Below, one piece after another: positions 12,238-28,556 of a DNA stretch of 64,000 nucleotides. The position numbers and the translations under genes were made by a program. This DNA comes from Serinibacter arcticus (GTDB lineage: Bacteria > Actinomycetota > Actinomycetes > Actinomycetales > Beutenbergiaceae), in assembly GCF_004786095.1 (NCBI RefSeq), contig NZ_RHPJ01000001.1, forward strand, positions 558,001-622,000, written 5' to 3'. Positions within the stretch are counted from its first letter, which is position 1, and each line of letters starts with the position of its first letter. Under the pieces are notes generated by a model, which worked only from the letters and a program-made list of their open reading frames with translations, did not search any database and had not been told where the DNA came from.

Positions 12238-12708
12238 TCACCAGCGGTAGTGCGCGAAGGCCCGGTTCGACTCGGCCATCTTGTGGACGTCCTCGCGACG
12301 CTTCACCGCGGCACCGAGGCCGTTGGACGCGTCGAGGATCTCGTTCATGAGGCGCTCGGTCATCGTCTTCTCGCGACGCTTGCGCGAGTAGTCGACGAGC
12401 CAGCGCATGGCCAGCGCGGTGGCGCGGGCCGGGCGGACCTCGATCGGCACCTGGTAGGTGGTGCCACCGACGCGACGGGACTTGACCTCGAGCGCGGGGC
12501 GCACGTTGTCGAGCGCACGCTTGAGGACCGCGGCGGGGTCGCCCTGGGTCTTCTCGCGGACGCCCTCGAGGGCGTCGTAGACGATGCGCTCGGCGACGGA
12601 CTTCTTGCCGTCGAGGAGGACGCGGTTGACGAGCTGCGTGACCGTCGGGGAGCCGTAGACCGGGTCGACGACGATCGGGCGCTTCGGGGCGGGGCCCTTA
12701 CGAGGCAT
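12238..12708 (-). CDS. rpsG: 30S ribosomal protein S7
   Basis: S7 (uS7) nucleates assembly of the 30S head and contacts E-site tRNA. The start [20 protein letters not shown] at 12708 yields the standard 156 residues; motifs [17 protein letters not shown] and [13 protein letters not shown] are conserved. Its ATG overlaps the TAA of rpsL by one base (TAATG), so the two are translationally coupled. Confidence 0.99.
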   Translation of the reverse strand: MPRKGPAPKRPIVVDPVYGSPTVTQLVNRVLLDGKKSVAERIVYDALEGVREKTQGDPAAVLKRALDNVRPALEVKSRRVGGTTYQVPIEVRPARATALAMRWLVDYSRKRREKTMTERLMNEILDASNGLGAAVKRREDVHKMAESNRAFAHYRW

Positions 12709-13082
12709 TACTTCTTCTCCTTCTTGGCGCCGTAGCGGCTGCGAGCCTGCTGACGACCACGCACACCCTGGGTGTCCAGCGCGCCGCGAACGATCTTGTA
12801 GCGAACACCGGGAAGGTCCTTCACACGGCCGCCGCGCACGAGCACGATGGAGTGCTCCTGCAGGTTGTGACCGACGCCGGGGATGTAGGCCGTGACCTCC
12901 ATCTGGCTGGACAGCTTCACGCGCGCCACCTTGCGGAGAGCCGAGTTCGGCTTCTTCGGCGTGGTGGTGTACACGCGGGTGCAGACGCCGCGGCGCTGGG
13001 GCGAACCCTTGAGCGCCGGGGTCTTGGACTTGGTGACCTTGGGCGAGCGGCCCTTGCGGACCAGCTGCTGAATTGTGGGCAC
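12708..13082 (-). CDS. rpsL: 30S ribosomal protein S12
   Basis: S12 (uS12) controls decoding fidelity. The GTG start at 13082 gives [12 protein letters not shown] and 124 residues, the canonical form. The streptomycin-resistance hot spots appear wild type: the Lys pair in [12 protein letters not shown] (position 42-43) and Lys 88 in [11 protein letters not shown]. It is the first gene of the str operon (rpsL-rpsG-fusA-tuf). Confidence 0.99.
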   Translation of the reverse strand: MPTIQQLVRKGRSPKVTKSKTPALKGSPQRRGVCTRVYTTTPKKPNSALRKVARVKLSSQMEVTAYIPGVGHNLQEHSIVLVRGGRVKDLPGVRYKIVRGALDTQGVRGRQQARSRYGAKKEKK

Positions 13083-13330
13083 TGCTTCTCCGTCTCGAGA
13101 TGACTGGGTGGAACGACGTGACTGCCTGCTGCCTGCCACGACGCCGCGCCCCTACGCTGGAGGCGGCTACCGGAGGCAACCCGAGGCCCTGGAGGCCGGG
13201 AGGACGCCGGTGGCTCGCAGCCACTCAGTGGCACCGGGCTCCGGCTCCCCCGGGATGAACCACGGGAGAGATCCGTCGCGAGCCTGTGTCACGCGCACGC
13301 AGGAGCCCGCACGTGCGGGCACCGCCGACA

Positions 13331-13359
13331 AATGTACCGCCGCTGCCGGGCGCCGTCAA
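13331..13359 (-). promoter_or_regulatory. Promoter of the str operon (rpsL)
   Basis: On the minus strand TTGACG (13359-13354) is separated by exactly 17 bases from TACATT (13336-13331), a near-consensus SigA/HrdB-type promoter. It lies just beyond the rpoC terminator and about 245 bases before the rpsL start, showing that the str operon can be transcribed independently of rpoBC. Confidence 0.75.
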
Positions 13360-13426
13360 CCACTCCCCCAGGCTCCCCAGGCTCCCGGGGACCCCGGGGC
13401 TCCCTCGGTCCCTGCGCTCCCCGGGG

Positions 13427-13472
13427 ACGACGGCGGCCCGCCACCTCCGCAGAGGTGACGGGCCGCCGTCGT
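13427..13472 (-). terminator. rpoC terminator hairpin
   Basis: A 14-bp outer stem (13427-13440 with 13459-13472) continues as a 6-bp inner stem CACCTC/GAGGTG with a CGCA loop. It starts about 30 bases past the rpoC stop. No U-tract is present. Confidence 0.8.
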
Positions 13473-13502
13473 GCTTGGAGCGGGCCGAGAGGCGCCGCCG
13501 GA

Positions 13503-17393
<3,891 letters not shown>

Positions 17394-17453
17394 GGTGTCC
17401 TACTTCCTTCGGTGTGTCACCGGTAAGTCGATACTTGTGATCTGCCACCCGCC

Positions 17454-17486
17454 GTCCCGGGGCGCGCATCGTGCGCGCCCCGGGAC
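17454..17486 (-). promoter_or_regulatory. Strong hairpin in the rpoB-rpoC gap
   Basis: A perfect 15-bp stem (17454-17468 with 17472-17486) with a 3-base TCG loop begins 8 bases after the rpoB stop. It is as stable as the terminators elsewhere in this window but has no U-run. It may be an RNA processing, pausing or partial termination site between rpoB and rpoC. Confidence 0.6.
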
Positions 17487-17494
17487 GTCGTGGC

Positions 17495-21007
<3,513 letters not shown>

Positions 21008-21162
21008 GAGGGATCCTTCCCTACGAAAAGGGTGTTCTCAGACGAGGTTCTGCTTACCCCAGGGTCCGCCGTCGATGTCCGATCCGGGGCCATGTGGGCA
21101 CCGGGGACGTGGCATCACGGAGTGGAAGAGTGGGCTGGGGGCACAGGACAGCGCAAAGCGCG

Positions 21163-21191
21163 AGCATACCCACGAATCTGGGCACGGTCAA
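21163..21191 (-). promoter_or_regulatory. Promoter of rpoBC
   Basis: On the minus strand TTGACC (21191-21186), a 17-base spacer and TATGCT (21168-21163) make a near-consensus housekeeping promoter. It lies downstream of the rplL terminator and about 155 bases before the rpoB start, so rpoBC has its own transcription unit. Confidence 0.8.
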
Positions 21192-21376
21192 ACCCCGCCC
21201 CCGGGGAGGCCTGTGGGCCTCCTGCTCGACCGTCCGGGAGGGCGTCGTCGATCACCCGGGAGCCGTGCGTGCACGTCGTCGTGCGACACGCAGTCTGCCC
21301 CACGCGGGGGCTCCGCGTCGAGAGGTGCGGGGTCACGGCGCGTCGCGACCGCTCCTCCGCGCACCCTGCAACGCCG

Positions 21377-21410
21377 GCAGGGCCCGTACCGCGTGCGGTA
21401 CGGGCCCTGC
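21377..21410 (-). terminator. rplL terminator hairpin
   Basis: A perfect 14-bp stem (21377-21390 with 21397-21410) around a GCGTGC loop begins about 50 bases after the rplL stop. No clear U-tract follows. It should at least attenuate read-through into rpoBC. Confidence 0.75.
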
Positions 21411-21458
21411 TGGTCGTGCTGCGGCCGGGGCCGCGGGAGATCGCGAGGGGCGATCAGA

Positions 21459-21845
21459 TCACTTGACGGTGACCGACGCGCCGGCGCCCTCGAGCTGCTC
21501 CTTGGCCTTGTCGGCGGCCTCCTTGGTGGCGCCCTCGAGGACGGGCTTGGGAGCGCCGTCCACCAGGTCCTTGGCCTCCTTCAGACCGAGACCGGTGAGG
21601 GAGCGCACCTCCTTGATGACCGCGATCTTCTGCGCGCCGACGGCGTCCAGGATGACGTCGAACTCCGTCTGCTCCTCGACCTCCTCGGCGGCGGCGCCGC
21701 CGGCAGCGGCGGGGGCGGCAGCGGCGGCCGGGGCCGCAGCGGTGACCTCGAAGACCTCTTCGAACTGCTTCACGAACTCGGAGAGCTCGAGGAGCGTGAG
21801 CTCCTTGAAAGCGTCAATGAGCTCGTCGGTGGTGAGCTTCGCCAT
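21459..21845 (-). CDS. rplL: 50S ribosomal protein L7/L12
   Basis: L7/L12 (bL12) forms the mobile stalk dimers that recruit translational GTPases. The 128 residues show the N-terminal dimerisation helices ([19 protein letters not shown]), an Ala-rich hinge at about residues 36-55 and the C-terminal factor-binding domain [20 protein letters not shown]. It follows rplJ by 84 bases and is followed by a terminator. Confidence 0.99.
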   Translation of the reverse strand: MAKLTTDELIDAFKELTLLELSEFVKQFEEVFEVTAAAPAAAAAPAAAGGAAAEEVEEQTEFDVILDAVGAQKIAVIKEVRSLTGLGLKEAKDLVDGAPKPVLEGATKEAADKAKEQLEGAGASVTVK

Positions 21846-21929
21846 GATCGGCGTTCCTTCCTGTAAGTGTCCCAGCGCGTGCTGCGCGAGTACTGGTGTT
21901 GGTGTCTGACGACGACCGACCCGGGTGGG

Positions 21930-22451
21930 TCAGGCGGCGTCCGCCTGCTTCTCGCGCAGGGCGTCGATGGTGCGGACCGCCTGCGACGCGGGAGCGGTGA
22001 AGAGGTAGGCGACCTGGTAGAGCTTCGCCTTCATCGCTCCGGCCGCCTTGGCCAGCAGGACCTCGCGGGACTCGAGGTCCGCGAGGGCGGTGATGTCGGC
22101 AGGAGAGATCTCCTTGCCGTCGAGCACACCGGCCTTGACGACCAGTGCGGGGTTGGCCTTGGCAAAGTCACGCAGACCCTTGGCCGCGGTCACCGGGTCA
22201 CCGGTGACGAACGCGATGGCCGAGGGACCGGACAGCTTCTCGGCGAAGCTCTCCAGACCGGCCTCGCGAGCCGCGATCGCGGTCAGCGTGTTCTTTGCCA
22301 CGGCGTAGTGCGCATCCGACCCGAGGGCCTTGCGCAGAGCCTTGAGCTGAGCGACCGTCAGGCCGCGGTACTCGGTGAGCACCGCCGCGTTCGAGTCGTG
22401 GAACAGCTGCGTCAGCTCGGCAACGGCTGCTGCCTTGTCCGGCCTCGCCAT
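21930..22451 (-). CDS. rplJ: 50S ribosomal protein L10
   Basis: L10 (uL10) anchors the L7/L12 dimers to 23S rRNA. The 173-residue product begins [17 protein letters not shown], with [20 protein letters not shown] and the C-terminal helix that carries L7/L12. The ATG is preceded by AAAGGAA. A structured leader with a U-tract hairpin ends about 38 bases upstream, pointing to attenuation by L10-L7/L12 (see 22490-22562). Confidence 0.98.
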   Translation of the reverse strand: MARPDKAAAVAELTQLFHDSNAAVLTEYRGLTVAQLKALRKALGSDAHYAVAKNTLTAIAAREAGLESFAEKLSGPSAIAFVTGDPVTAAKGLRDFAKANPALVVKAGVLDGKEISPADITALADLESREVLLAKAAGAMKAKLYQVAYLFTAPASQAVRTIDALREKQADAA

Positions 22452-22813
22452 GGCATTCCTTTCCGATGGTGACCGCCACCGTGACCACGAAAAAAGCCCC
22501 GTGCGCAGGCACGGGGCTCGGATCCGGCGCTGGGCGCCGCAGTCGTTGCTCGAACCTGCGCAGGCTTCCCGTGGGAACTTCGCTCCGGCTGCTCGCTCTC
22601 ACGCGCAACCGATGACCGGCGGTCTGGGGTACGGCGACAACAGTACACGTCGCGCAGACCGATCCTGACCACGTGTCGGACCGCGGCTCAGGCGCCCGCT
22701 CCGCCGTGCCTACCGAATACGCACCCATCCCGCACCTCCTCCGCACCGAACACCCGGTGACAGCGTGAACCACGTCACGCCGGAACAGGTCCGGCACGAA
22801 CAAGGAGCGACCC
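22452..22813. other. Divergent gap between rplJ and the DUF4383 gene
   Basis: These 362 bases contain the rplJ leader on the minus strand, with an attenuator at 22490-22562 and a weak possible -10 (TACTGT, 22645-22640). They also contain the start region of the plus-strand DUF4383 gene with its AAGGAG site. No further gene is supported. Confidence 0.65.
22490..22562 (-). promoter_or_regulatory. L10-type leader attenuator upstream of rplJ
   Basis: On the minus strand a 10-bp stem (22518-22509 with 22504-22495, loop 22508-22505) is followed directly by six U residues (22495-22490), a textbook intrinsic terminator inside the rplJ leader and the only U-tract terminator I found here. Upstream, TGCGCAGG (22562-22555) is exactly complementary to CCTGCGCA (22509-22502) in the terminator loop and 3' arm, so it could act as an antiterminator. 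Autogenous attenuation by the L10-L12 complex is known for rplJL leaders in Bacillus; here it is inferred. Confidence 0.7.
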
Positions 22814-23224
22814 ATGACTTCCAGCCCGAACCGCCTGATCGCCGCCATCTTCGGCGCTGTGTACCTGCTCGTCGGCCTCGCCGGCTTCGCCGTCACCTCC
22901 GGCGCCCAGTTCGCCGGCACCGAGGGCGGGACCCTCATCGTCTTCGAGGTCAACCCGCTGCACAACATCGTCCACCTCGCCATCGGCGCGGCCCTTCTCC
23001 TCGGCTCCCGCACCGTCGCCGGCGCCAAGGGTGTCAACACCACCGTCGGTGCCGTCTACCTGCTCGTCGGCGTCGTCGGCCTGTTCCTGCTGGACTCCGG
23101 CGCGAACATCCTCGCCCTCAACGGCGCGGACAACGTGCTGCACCTCGCCAGCGCCGTGCTGCTGCTCGGCGTCGGGCTGACGCAGGACCGCGGTGTCACC
23201 CCCGCCGGCACGCGGGCCGCGTGA
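22814..23224 (+). CDS. DUF4383 family membrane protein
   Basis: A 136-residue integral membrane protein with four predicted transmembrane segments (about residues 7-29, 50-66, 77-96 and 107-124). Two of them are introduced by the same AVYLLVG phrase, so the protein looks like an internal duplication of two helices. The pattern N-P-L-H-N-I-V-H-L-A is characteristic of DUF4383 (function unknown). The start has a good AAGGAG site. It is inserted, on the opposite strand, between rplA and rplJ, with a second membrane protein 7 bases downstream. Confidence 0.85.
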   Translation: MTSSPNRLIAAIFGAVYLLVGLAGFAVTSGAQFAGTEGGTLIVFEVNPLHNIVHLAIGAALLLGSRTVAGAKGVNTTVGAVYLLVGVVGLFLLDSGANILALNGADNVLHLASAVLLLGVGLTQDRGVTPAGTRAA

Positions 23225-23231
23225 TCTCGGC

Positions 23232-23909
23232 ATGACCTCGCAGGCCCCCACGTCCTCGGGCACCCCCAGCGGCGTGGTCGTGACCGCGCTGCTGGGGCTG
23301 GGGGCCGCCATGCTCCTGCTCGCCGCCGTCCCGGGCATCGCCCGGGACGGCGAGGGCACGACCGCCTCCGTCGTCCTCCTGGCGCTGGTCCTGGTCCTGG
23401 GGCTCGCCGCCCTCACCTGGTCGCTGGCGTCGCTCCGCCGCGGCGCGGTGCTCCTCCCCCGCGCCGTCGTCGCCTCCACCTTCGCCACGACGGCGCTCGG
23501 CGTCGTCGCGTACACGGTCGCGCAGCCCGTGCTGCTGCTCGTGCTGCCCGGGGTCCGCCTCCCCGGTGCCGACGACTACGCGACCGCCGCCCTGCTGCTC
23601 CTGACCGCCTTCGGCGTCGTCCTGGTCGCACGGGGCGGCGCCGCCGCGGAACCGGCCGCCGACGGGCCCGCCCGTCCGCGCGCCGGGCGCCGCCTGCTGG
23701 CCCTGGCCGCGGGCGCCGCCGTCGTCGGGGCGCTCGTCACCCCCGGCCTCGCCGCGTCCGCCGCCGGCGACTACGCCGTCCCGCACGGCGAGCACGGCTC
23801 CCCGGCCGCCGAGGCCGAGGCGGCCGCCACCCCGCGCCCGCAGGCCTCCTACCTCGATCCCGCGCGATCCGGTCGACCGCCGGTCGTGCAGGTGCACGGC
23901 GGTCACTGA
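23232..23909 (+). CDS. Hypothetical multi-pass membrane protein
   Basis: I do not recognise this protein. From the ATG at 23232 it has 225 residues, with hydrophobic segments near residues 16-34, 47-67, 78-102, 116-134 and 156-176, Arg-rich loops, and a C-terminal hydrophilic tail of about 50 residues rich in Ala, Glu, His and Pro. It is 7 bases after the DUF4383 gene and probably co-transcribed. Codon use is fully GC-biased, which supports a real gene. A strong bidirectional terminator follows. Confidence 0.7.
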   Translation: MTSQAPTSSGTPSGVVVTALLGLGAAMLLLAAVPGIARDGEGTTASVVLLALVLVLGLAALTWSLASLRRGAVLLPRAVVASTFATTALGVVAYTVAQPVLLLVLPGVRLPGADDYATAALLLLTAFGVVLVARGGAAAEPAADGPARPRAGRRLLALAAGAAVVGALVTPGLAASAAGDYAVPHGEHGSPAAEAEAAATPRPQASYLDPARSGRPPVVQVHGGH

Positions 23910-23953
23910 CCAGCATCGGTCGCGACGTCGGCGACGCCGGCTCGGACGCACGA

Positions 23954-24004
23954 CGAACGGCGCGAGCCCCGCCCCCACCAGGGGGACGGGGCTCGCGCCG
24001 TTCG
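23954..24004. terminator. Bidirectional terminator between convergent genes
   Basis: A 17-bp stem (23954-23970 with 23988-24004) extends inward with a further six pairs and one bulge around an ACCA loop. It lies between the plus-strand membrane gene and the minus-strand rplA, about 28 bases from the rplA stop, and can serve both. Confidence 0.8.
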
Positions 24005-24031
24005 TGCGGGTGACTCAGGATGCCGCGTGAG

Positions 24032-24748
24032 TCAGGAGGCGTCCTCGGTCGTGACGTTGCGCGTCTTGGTGACGTCCAGCGGAACGCCGGGGCCCATCGT
24101 CGTGGAGGCGGCGCCCTTGATGATGTAGCGGCCCTTGGAGGAGGACGGCTTGAGGCGCAGCACCTCCTCGAGCACGGCGGCGTAGTTCTCGACCAGCTGC
24201 GTGTCGGTGAAGGACGCCTTGCCCACCACGAAGTGGAGGTTGGAGTGCTTGTCGACGCGGAACTCGATGCGGCCACCCTTGATCTCGGTGACGGCCTTCG
24301 TGACGTCCATGGTGACCGTGCCCGTACGCGGGTTCGGCATGAGACCACGCGGGCCGAGGACGCGGCCGAGGCGGCCGACCTTGCCCATGAGGTCCGGCGT
24401 CGCGATGGCGGCGTCGAAGTCGGTGTAGCCGGCCGCGACCTTCTCGATCAGCTCGTCGCCACCGACCTCGTCGGCACCGGCGTCGAGGGCCTGCTGGGCC
24501 CGCTCGCCGACGGCGAAGACGACGACTCGCGCCGTCTTGCCCGTGCCGTGCGGCAGGTTGACCGTGCCGCGGACCATCTGGTCGGCCTTGCGGGGGTCCA
24601 CGCCGAGGCGGAACGCGACGTCGACCGTCTGGTCGAACTTCGCCGAGGCGGTGGACTGCACCAGACGGAGAGCCGCCAGAGGTGCGTACACCTCGTTGCG
24701 ATCGATCTGGGCGGCTGTCTTGCGGTAGCTCTTGCCGTGCGTGGCCAT
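24032..24748 (-). CDS. rplA: 50S ribosomal protein L1
   Basis: L1 (uL1) forms the mobile L1 stalk that helps release deacylated tRNA, and represses its own operon in several bacteria. The ATG at 24748 gives [18 protein letters not shown] and 238 residues. The signature [19 protein letters not shown] is present. It follows rplK after a 127-base gap with at least three stems, a plausible place for control. Confidence 0.98.
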   Translation of the reverse strand: MATHGKSYRKTAAQIDRNEVYAPLAALRLVQSTASAKFDQTVDVAFRLGVDPRKADQMVRGTVNLPHGTGKTARVVVFAVGERAQQALDAGADEVGGDELIEKVAAGYTDFDAAIATPDLMGKVGRLGRVLGPRGLMPNPRTGTVTMDVTKAVTEIKGGRIEFRVDKHSNLHFVVGKASFTDTQLVENYAAVLEEVLRLKPSSSKGRYIIKGAASTTMGPGVPLDVTKTRNVTTEDAS

Positions 24749-24785
24749 GCTCTGCTCCTCGGTGTCTCGTGCAGTCGTGGTCGAC

Positions 24786-24884
24786 GGGTCCACGCGGACC
24801 CTCCCACTGGCCGCGGCCCCGGCGGGGCTGCGGAGTCGAACGGCTCTCAGGCCTCAGGACTCAGGCCGGAGGGCCTCAGTCCTG
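24786..24884 (-). promoter_or_regulatory. Structured rplK-rplA intercistronic RNA
   Basis: Three hairpins occupy the gap on the minus strand. The first (24884-24855) has 12 pairs and one G-G mismatch with a CTCC loop, and the rplK stop codon lies inside its stem. The second (24833-24811) has 10 pairs including one wobble and a 3-base loop. The third (24801-24786) has six pairs, GGGTCC/GGACCC. None has a U-tract. The arrangement may modulate rplA translation or be an L1 target; this is inference. Confidence 0.5.
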
Positions 24885-25307
24885 GACCGTGATGCCCATG
24901 GAACGGGCGGTGCCGGCGATGATCTTCTCGGCGGCAGCCAGGTCGTTGGCGTTCAGGTCGTCCAGCTTGGTGCTGGCGATGTCGCGGATCTGGTCGCGGG
25001 AGATCGTGGCGACCTTGACCGTGTGCGGCGTGGCAGAACCCTTGGCGACACCGGCGGCCTTCTTGATGAGCTCGGCGGCCGGCGGCGTCTTGAGGATGAA
25101 CGTGAACGAGCGGTCCTCGTAGACGGTGATCTCCACGGGGATGACGTTGCCGCGCTGCGCCTCGGTGGCCGCGTTGTACGCCTTGCAGAACTCCATGATG
25201 TTGACGCCGTGCTGACCGAGCGCCGGACCGATCGGCGGGGCGGGGTTGGCCGCGCCGGCCTTGATCTGGAGCTTGATGAGGCCGGTGACCTTCTTCTTGG
25301 GAGGCAT
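24876..25307 (-). CDS. rplK: 50S ribosomal protein L11
   Basis: L11 (uL11) binds the GTPase-associated centre of 23S rRNA and is needed for RelA activation and thiopeptide sensitivity. The 143 residues begin [20 protein letters not shown], with the Pro pair of [17 protein letters not shown] intact, and end RSMGITVQD. It follows nusG and precedes rplA; its stop codon is buried in a hairpin stem. Confidence 0.99.
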   Translation of the reverse strand: MPPKKKVTGLIKLQIKAGAANPAPPIGPALGQHGVNIMEFCKAYNAATEAQRGNVIPVEITVYEDRSFTFILKTPPAAELIKKAAGVAKGSATPHTVKVATISRDQIRDIASTKLDDLNANDLAAAEKIIAGTARSMGITVQD

Positions 25308-25390
25308 GCTGACTTCCTTCTCGTTGTGGACCTACGCCGTGGGCGATGACCCGGTTGCAGTGCGCTCGCGAGACCGCGGCGCAGGGACGA

Positions 25391-26209
25391 TCAGATCTTC
25401 GCGACCTGACCGAAGGCGAGCTCGACCGGGGTGTCCCGACCGAAGATGGAGACGAGAACCTTGAGCTTGCCCGACTCGGGCTGGATCTCGGAGATCGAGG
25501 CGGGCATGCCCTCGAACGGGCCGTCGGTGACGGTGATCGACTCGCCGACGGCGAAGTCGACCTCGATCGGACGGGTGGAGCCCGCACCGGCCGCAGCGGC
25601 AGCCGCGGGCGTGCCGGGTGCCGGCTCGAACGTCGGGGCCAGCATCGAGATGACCTCGGACGTGGTCAGCGGCACCGGGGAGTGCGTGTGGCCCACGAAG
25701 CCGGTGACGCCGGGCGTGTGCCGGACGGCGCCCCAGGACTCGTCCGTGAGATCCATGCGGACCAGGACGTAGCCGGGGATCCGGACGCGCTTGACGACCT
25801 TCTTCTGAGCATTCGCCTTGACCTCGACGACCTCCTCCATCGGCACCTCGATCTGGAAGATGTACTCCTCCATGTTGAGGCTGGAGATGCGGGTCTCGAG
25901 ATTGGACTTCACGCGGTTCTCGTAACCCGCGTAGGAGTGGATGACGTACCAGTCGCCGGGCAGGACCTGCAGGTCGCGGCGGTAGGCCTCGAGCGGGTCG
26001 ACCTCCTCCTCGACGGCCTCGTCGGCGTCCTCGGAGGAGTCGGCGTTGGCCGCGCTCTCGTCGAGCGCGTCCAGCGCCTCGGCGTCGATGACCTCGACGG
26101 TCTCGACGACCCCGGGGACGGAGGTGTCGGTGAGGGTCGCGTCGTCGACGGCGGACTCGGTCGCGCCGTCCTCGTCGAGGACGCCGTCGTTCGAGGTGGT
26201 CTCGGACAC
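25391..26209 (-). CDS. nusG: Transcription termination/antitermination protein NusG
   Basis: NusG links RNA polymerase to Rho or to the ribosome. The 272 residues contain an acidic N-terminal extension of about 75 residues rich in Asp, Glu and Ser, an NGN domain from about residue 86 ([20 protein letters not shown]) and a C-terminal KOW domain ([14 protein letters not shown]). The two domains are joined by a long Ala/Pro-rich linker. E. coli NusG is about 180 residues; acidic extensions are known in actinobacterial NusG. It lies 79 bases after secE. Confidence 0.97.
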   Translation of the reverse strand: MSETTSNDGVLDEDGATESAVDDATLTDTSVPGVVETVEVIDAEALDALDESAANADSSEDADEAVEEEVDPLEAYRRDLQVLPGDWYVIHSYAGYENRVKSNLETRISSLNMEEYIFQIEVPMEEVVEVKANAQKKVVKRVRIPGYVLVRMDLTDESWGAVRHTPGVTGFVGHTHSPVPLTTSEVISMLAPTFEPAPGTPAAAAAAGAGSTRPIEVDFAVGESITVTDGPFEGMPASISEIQPESGKLKVLVSIFGRDTPVELAFGQVAKI

Positions 26210-26288
26210 GTCTGCCTGCTTTCTGTTCAGTGTGCTGCTGCGGGCTGCGCCGCCGTCACCCGGTCGGGGAGGGGCTGCGCCGCGGCGA

Positions 26289-26546
26289 TCAGGATCCGGG
26301 GGTGCCCAGCATCCACAGGACGAGACGGCCGATGCCGAAGTCCAGGACGAAGACGAAGGCCATGCAGACCAGGATGAAGACCAGCACGACCAGCGTGTAG
26401 TTCAGGAGCTCGGGCCGGGTCGGTGTGACGACCTTGCGCAGCTCGGCGATCACCTGGCGGACGAAGAGGACGATGCGTCCGAAGAAGCCGAGCTCCTGCG
26501 GCGACTTCTCCGGCTTGCCGGCAGCGGTCGTGCTCGACTCGCTCAT
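26289..26546 (-). CDS. secE: Preprotein translocase subunit SecE
   Basis: SecE stabilises SecY in the Sec translocon. The ATG at 26546 gives 85 residues, the single-TM actinobacterial type: a cytoplasmic amphipathic helix ([20 protein letters not shown]), the conserved [12 protein letters not shown] motif and one transmembrane segment at about residues 50-72. It follows tRNA-Trp by 61 bases and precedes nusG. Confidence 0.97.
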   Translation of the reverse strand: MSESSTTAAGKPEKSPQELGFFGRIVLFVRQVIAELRKVVTPTRPELLNYTLVVLVFILVCMAFVFVLDFGIGRLVLWMLGTPGS

Positions 26547-26607
26547 GACCCCTCCCCTTCCCAGATCGATGCTGATGGACGTCCGACGCCGGTCGGCGTC
26601 GATGCTG

Positions 26608-26680
26608 CAGGGCAGGCGGGACTCGAACCCGCAACCGCCGGTTTTGGAGACCGGTGCGCTACCAATTGCGCCACTACCCT
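26608..26680 (-). tRNA. trpT: tRNA-Trp (CCA anticodon)
   Basis: A 73-base cloverleaf: acceptor stem AGGGTAG/CTGCCCT with one G-U pair, anticodon loop CTCCAAA (anticodon CCA) on stem CCGGT/ACCGG, T-loop GTTCGAGTC and discriminator G. The 3' CCA is not encoded. tRNA-Trp immediately before secE is the standard actinobacterial arrangement. Confidence 0.95.
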
Positions 26681-26797
26681 TCGGCCGGCCACCTCCGCCG
26701 CGCCCCGGCCCCGGGGCGCGAGCACGACTCCCGAGGGGACTCGCGATCGCCTCGAGGGGCACAACCGAGCGGGGCGGTCCGTGACCACCGGGAAGTC

Positions 26798-26827
26798 ACT
26801 GTACGCGAGGATGCGGGCGCGGTCGAA
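26798..26827 (-). promoter_or_regulatory. Candidate promoter for tRNA-Trp/secE
   Basis: On the minus strand TTCGAC/TCGACC (26827-26821) lies 17-18 bases before TACAGT (26803-26798). It is about 120 bases upstream of tRNA-Trp and divergent from the aminotransferase gene. The -10 is good and the -35 moderate. Confidence 0.45.
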
Positions 26828-26851
26828 CGCACCCGTGCCACGATAGGACGC

Positions 26852-28090
26852 GTGACCTCCACCGATGCCGCCCCCGCCTCCTCCGCCGCCCACCCCCGGG
26901 TGTCGCAGCGCTTCGCCGGCATCGCCGAGTCCGCGACGCTCGCCGTCGATGCGAAGGCCAAGGCCCTGAAGGCCCAGGGTCGTCCCGTCATCGGCTTCGG
27001 CGCCGGGGAGCCCGACTTCCCGACGCCGCCCGCGATCGTCGCGGCCGCCGTCGCCGCTGCCCAGGACCCCGCGAACCACCGCTACAGCCCCGCCGGTGGC
27101 CTGCCGGTGCTCCGGGAGGCGGTCGCCTCAGCGACGCTGCGCGACAGCGGCTACGAGATCGACCCGTCCAGCGTGCTGATCACCAACGGTGGCAAGCAGG
27201 CCGTGTTCCAGGCCTTCGGCGCCGTGGTGGATCCGGGCGACGAGGTCCTCCTGCCCGCGCCGTACTGGACCACCTACCCCGAGGCGATCCGCCTGGCGGG
27301 GGGCGTCCCCGTCGAGGTCTTCGCGGGGCCCGAGGCCGCCTACCTCGTGACGGTGGAGCAGCTCGAGGCCGCGCGCACGCCCGCGACGAAGGCGCTGCTG
27401 CTCTGCTCCCCCTCCAACCCGACCGGTGCGGTGTACCCGCCCGAGGCGATCGAGGCCATCGGTCGCTGGGCGCTCGAGCACGGCATCTGGGTGATCACGG
27501 ACGAGATCTACCAGCACCTCGTCTACGACGACGCCGTCTTCACGCCCGTGCTGCGCGCGGTGCCCGAGCTCGCCGACACGACCGTCGTGGTCAACGGCGT
27601 CGCCAAGACCTACGCGATGACCGGTTGGCGGGTCGGTTGGATGCAGGGTCCGGCCGACGTCGTGAAGGCTGCGACGAACTTCCAGTCCCACCTCACGTCG
27701 AACGTGAGCAACGTGTCCCAGCGCGCCGCCGTCGCCGCCCTCACCGGCGACCTGAGCGCCGTCGCGGAGATGCGCGCCGCCTTCGACCGCCGTCGGCGCG
27801 CCATGGTCGCGGCGCTGAGCGCCATCGAGGGCGTCGACTGCCCGACGCCGACCGGGGCGTTCTACGCCTACCCGTCCGTCCAGGGGCTGCTGGGTCGCGA
27901 GATCCGGGGCGTGGTCCCGACGACGTCGGCCGAGCTGGCCGAGCTGATCCTCACCGAGGCCGAGGTCGCCGTCGTGCCGGGCGAGGCGTTCGGGCCGAGC
28001 GGGTACCTCCGCCTGTCCTACGCGCTCGGCGACGCCGACCTGGCGGAGGGTGTGGCACGGATCGCCGCCCTGCTGGGCGAGGCCCGCTGA
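26852..28090 (+). CDS. aspC: Pyridoxal-phosphate aminotransferase, aspartate type
   Basis: A class I/II aminotransferase that probably interconverts aspartate and oxaloacetate. From GTG at 26852 (site AGGAC upstream) it has 412 residues. Visible motifs are the substrate-loop [34 protein letters not shown] and the PLP lysine in [16 protein letters not shown], followed by the C-terminal substrate Arg in SGYLRLSYA. The gene sits next to tRNA-Trp-secE as in Streptomyces. Glutamate-pyruvate specificity cannot be excluded. Confidence 0.92.
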   Translation: MTSTDAAPASSAAHPRVSQRFAGIAESATLAVDAKAKALKAQGRPVIGFGAGEPDFPTPPAIVAAAVAAAQDPANHRYSPAGGLPVLREAVASATLRDSGYEIDPSSVLITNGGKQAVFQAFGAVVDPGDEVLLPAPYWTTYPEAIRLAGGVPVEVFAGPEAAYLVTVEQLEAARTPATKALLLCSPSNPTGAVYPPEAIEAIGRWALEHGIWVITDEIYQHLVYDDAVFTPVLRAVPELADTTVVVNGVAKTYAMTGWRVGWMQGPADVVKAATNFQSHLTSNVSNVSQRAAVAALTGDLSAVAEMRAAFDRRRRAMVAALSAIEGVDCPTPTGAFYAYPSVQGLLGREIRGVVPTTSAELAELILTEAEVAVVPGEAFGPSGYLRLSYALGDADLAEGVARIAALLGEAR

Positions 28091-28133
28091 CCTTCTCATC
28101 CGCGTCTCATCCTCGTGCGGAACACTGCTCGGC

Positions 28134-28545
<412 letters not shown>

Positions 28546-28556
<11 letters not shown>

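Larger units (their letters stand above)
13083..13502. other. Non-coding gap between rpoC and rpsL
   Basis: These 420 bases hold the rpoC terminator (13427-13472), the str-operon promoter (13331-13359) and a roughly 240-base rpsL leader with a small GTGGCT/AGCCAC hairpin near 13209-13223. I saw no credible gene. Confidence 0.75.
21008..21458. other. Non-coding gap between rplL and rpoB
   Basis: The 451 bases contain the rplL terminator (21377-21410), the rpoB promoter (21163-21191) and a roughly 150-base rpoB leader. No gene is supported; open frames here lack initiation signals and are Arg/Pro-rich shadows. Confidence 0.75.

Noticed and set aside
21115-21336. A 73-codon minus-strand frame in the rplL-rpoB gap
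   Set aside because: It contains the rpoB -10/-35 promoter elements, has no ribosome binding site and shows no recognisable features.
22412-22672. An 86-codon minus-strand frame in the rplJ leader, considered as a leader peptide
   Set aside because: It runs through the terminator hairpin into rplJ in another frame, and its translation is Arg-rich without a regulatory codon run.
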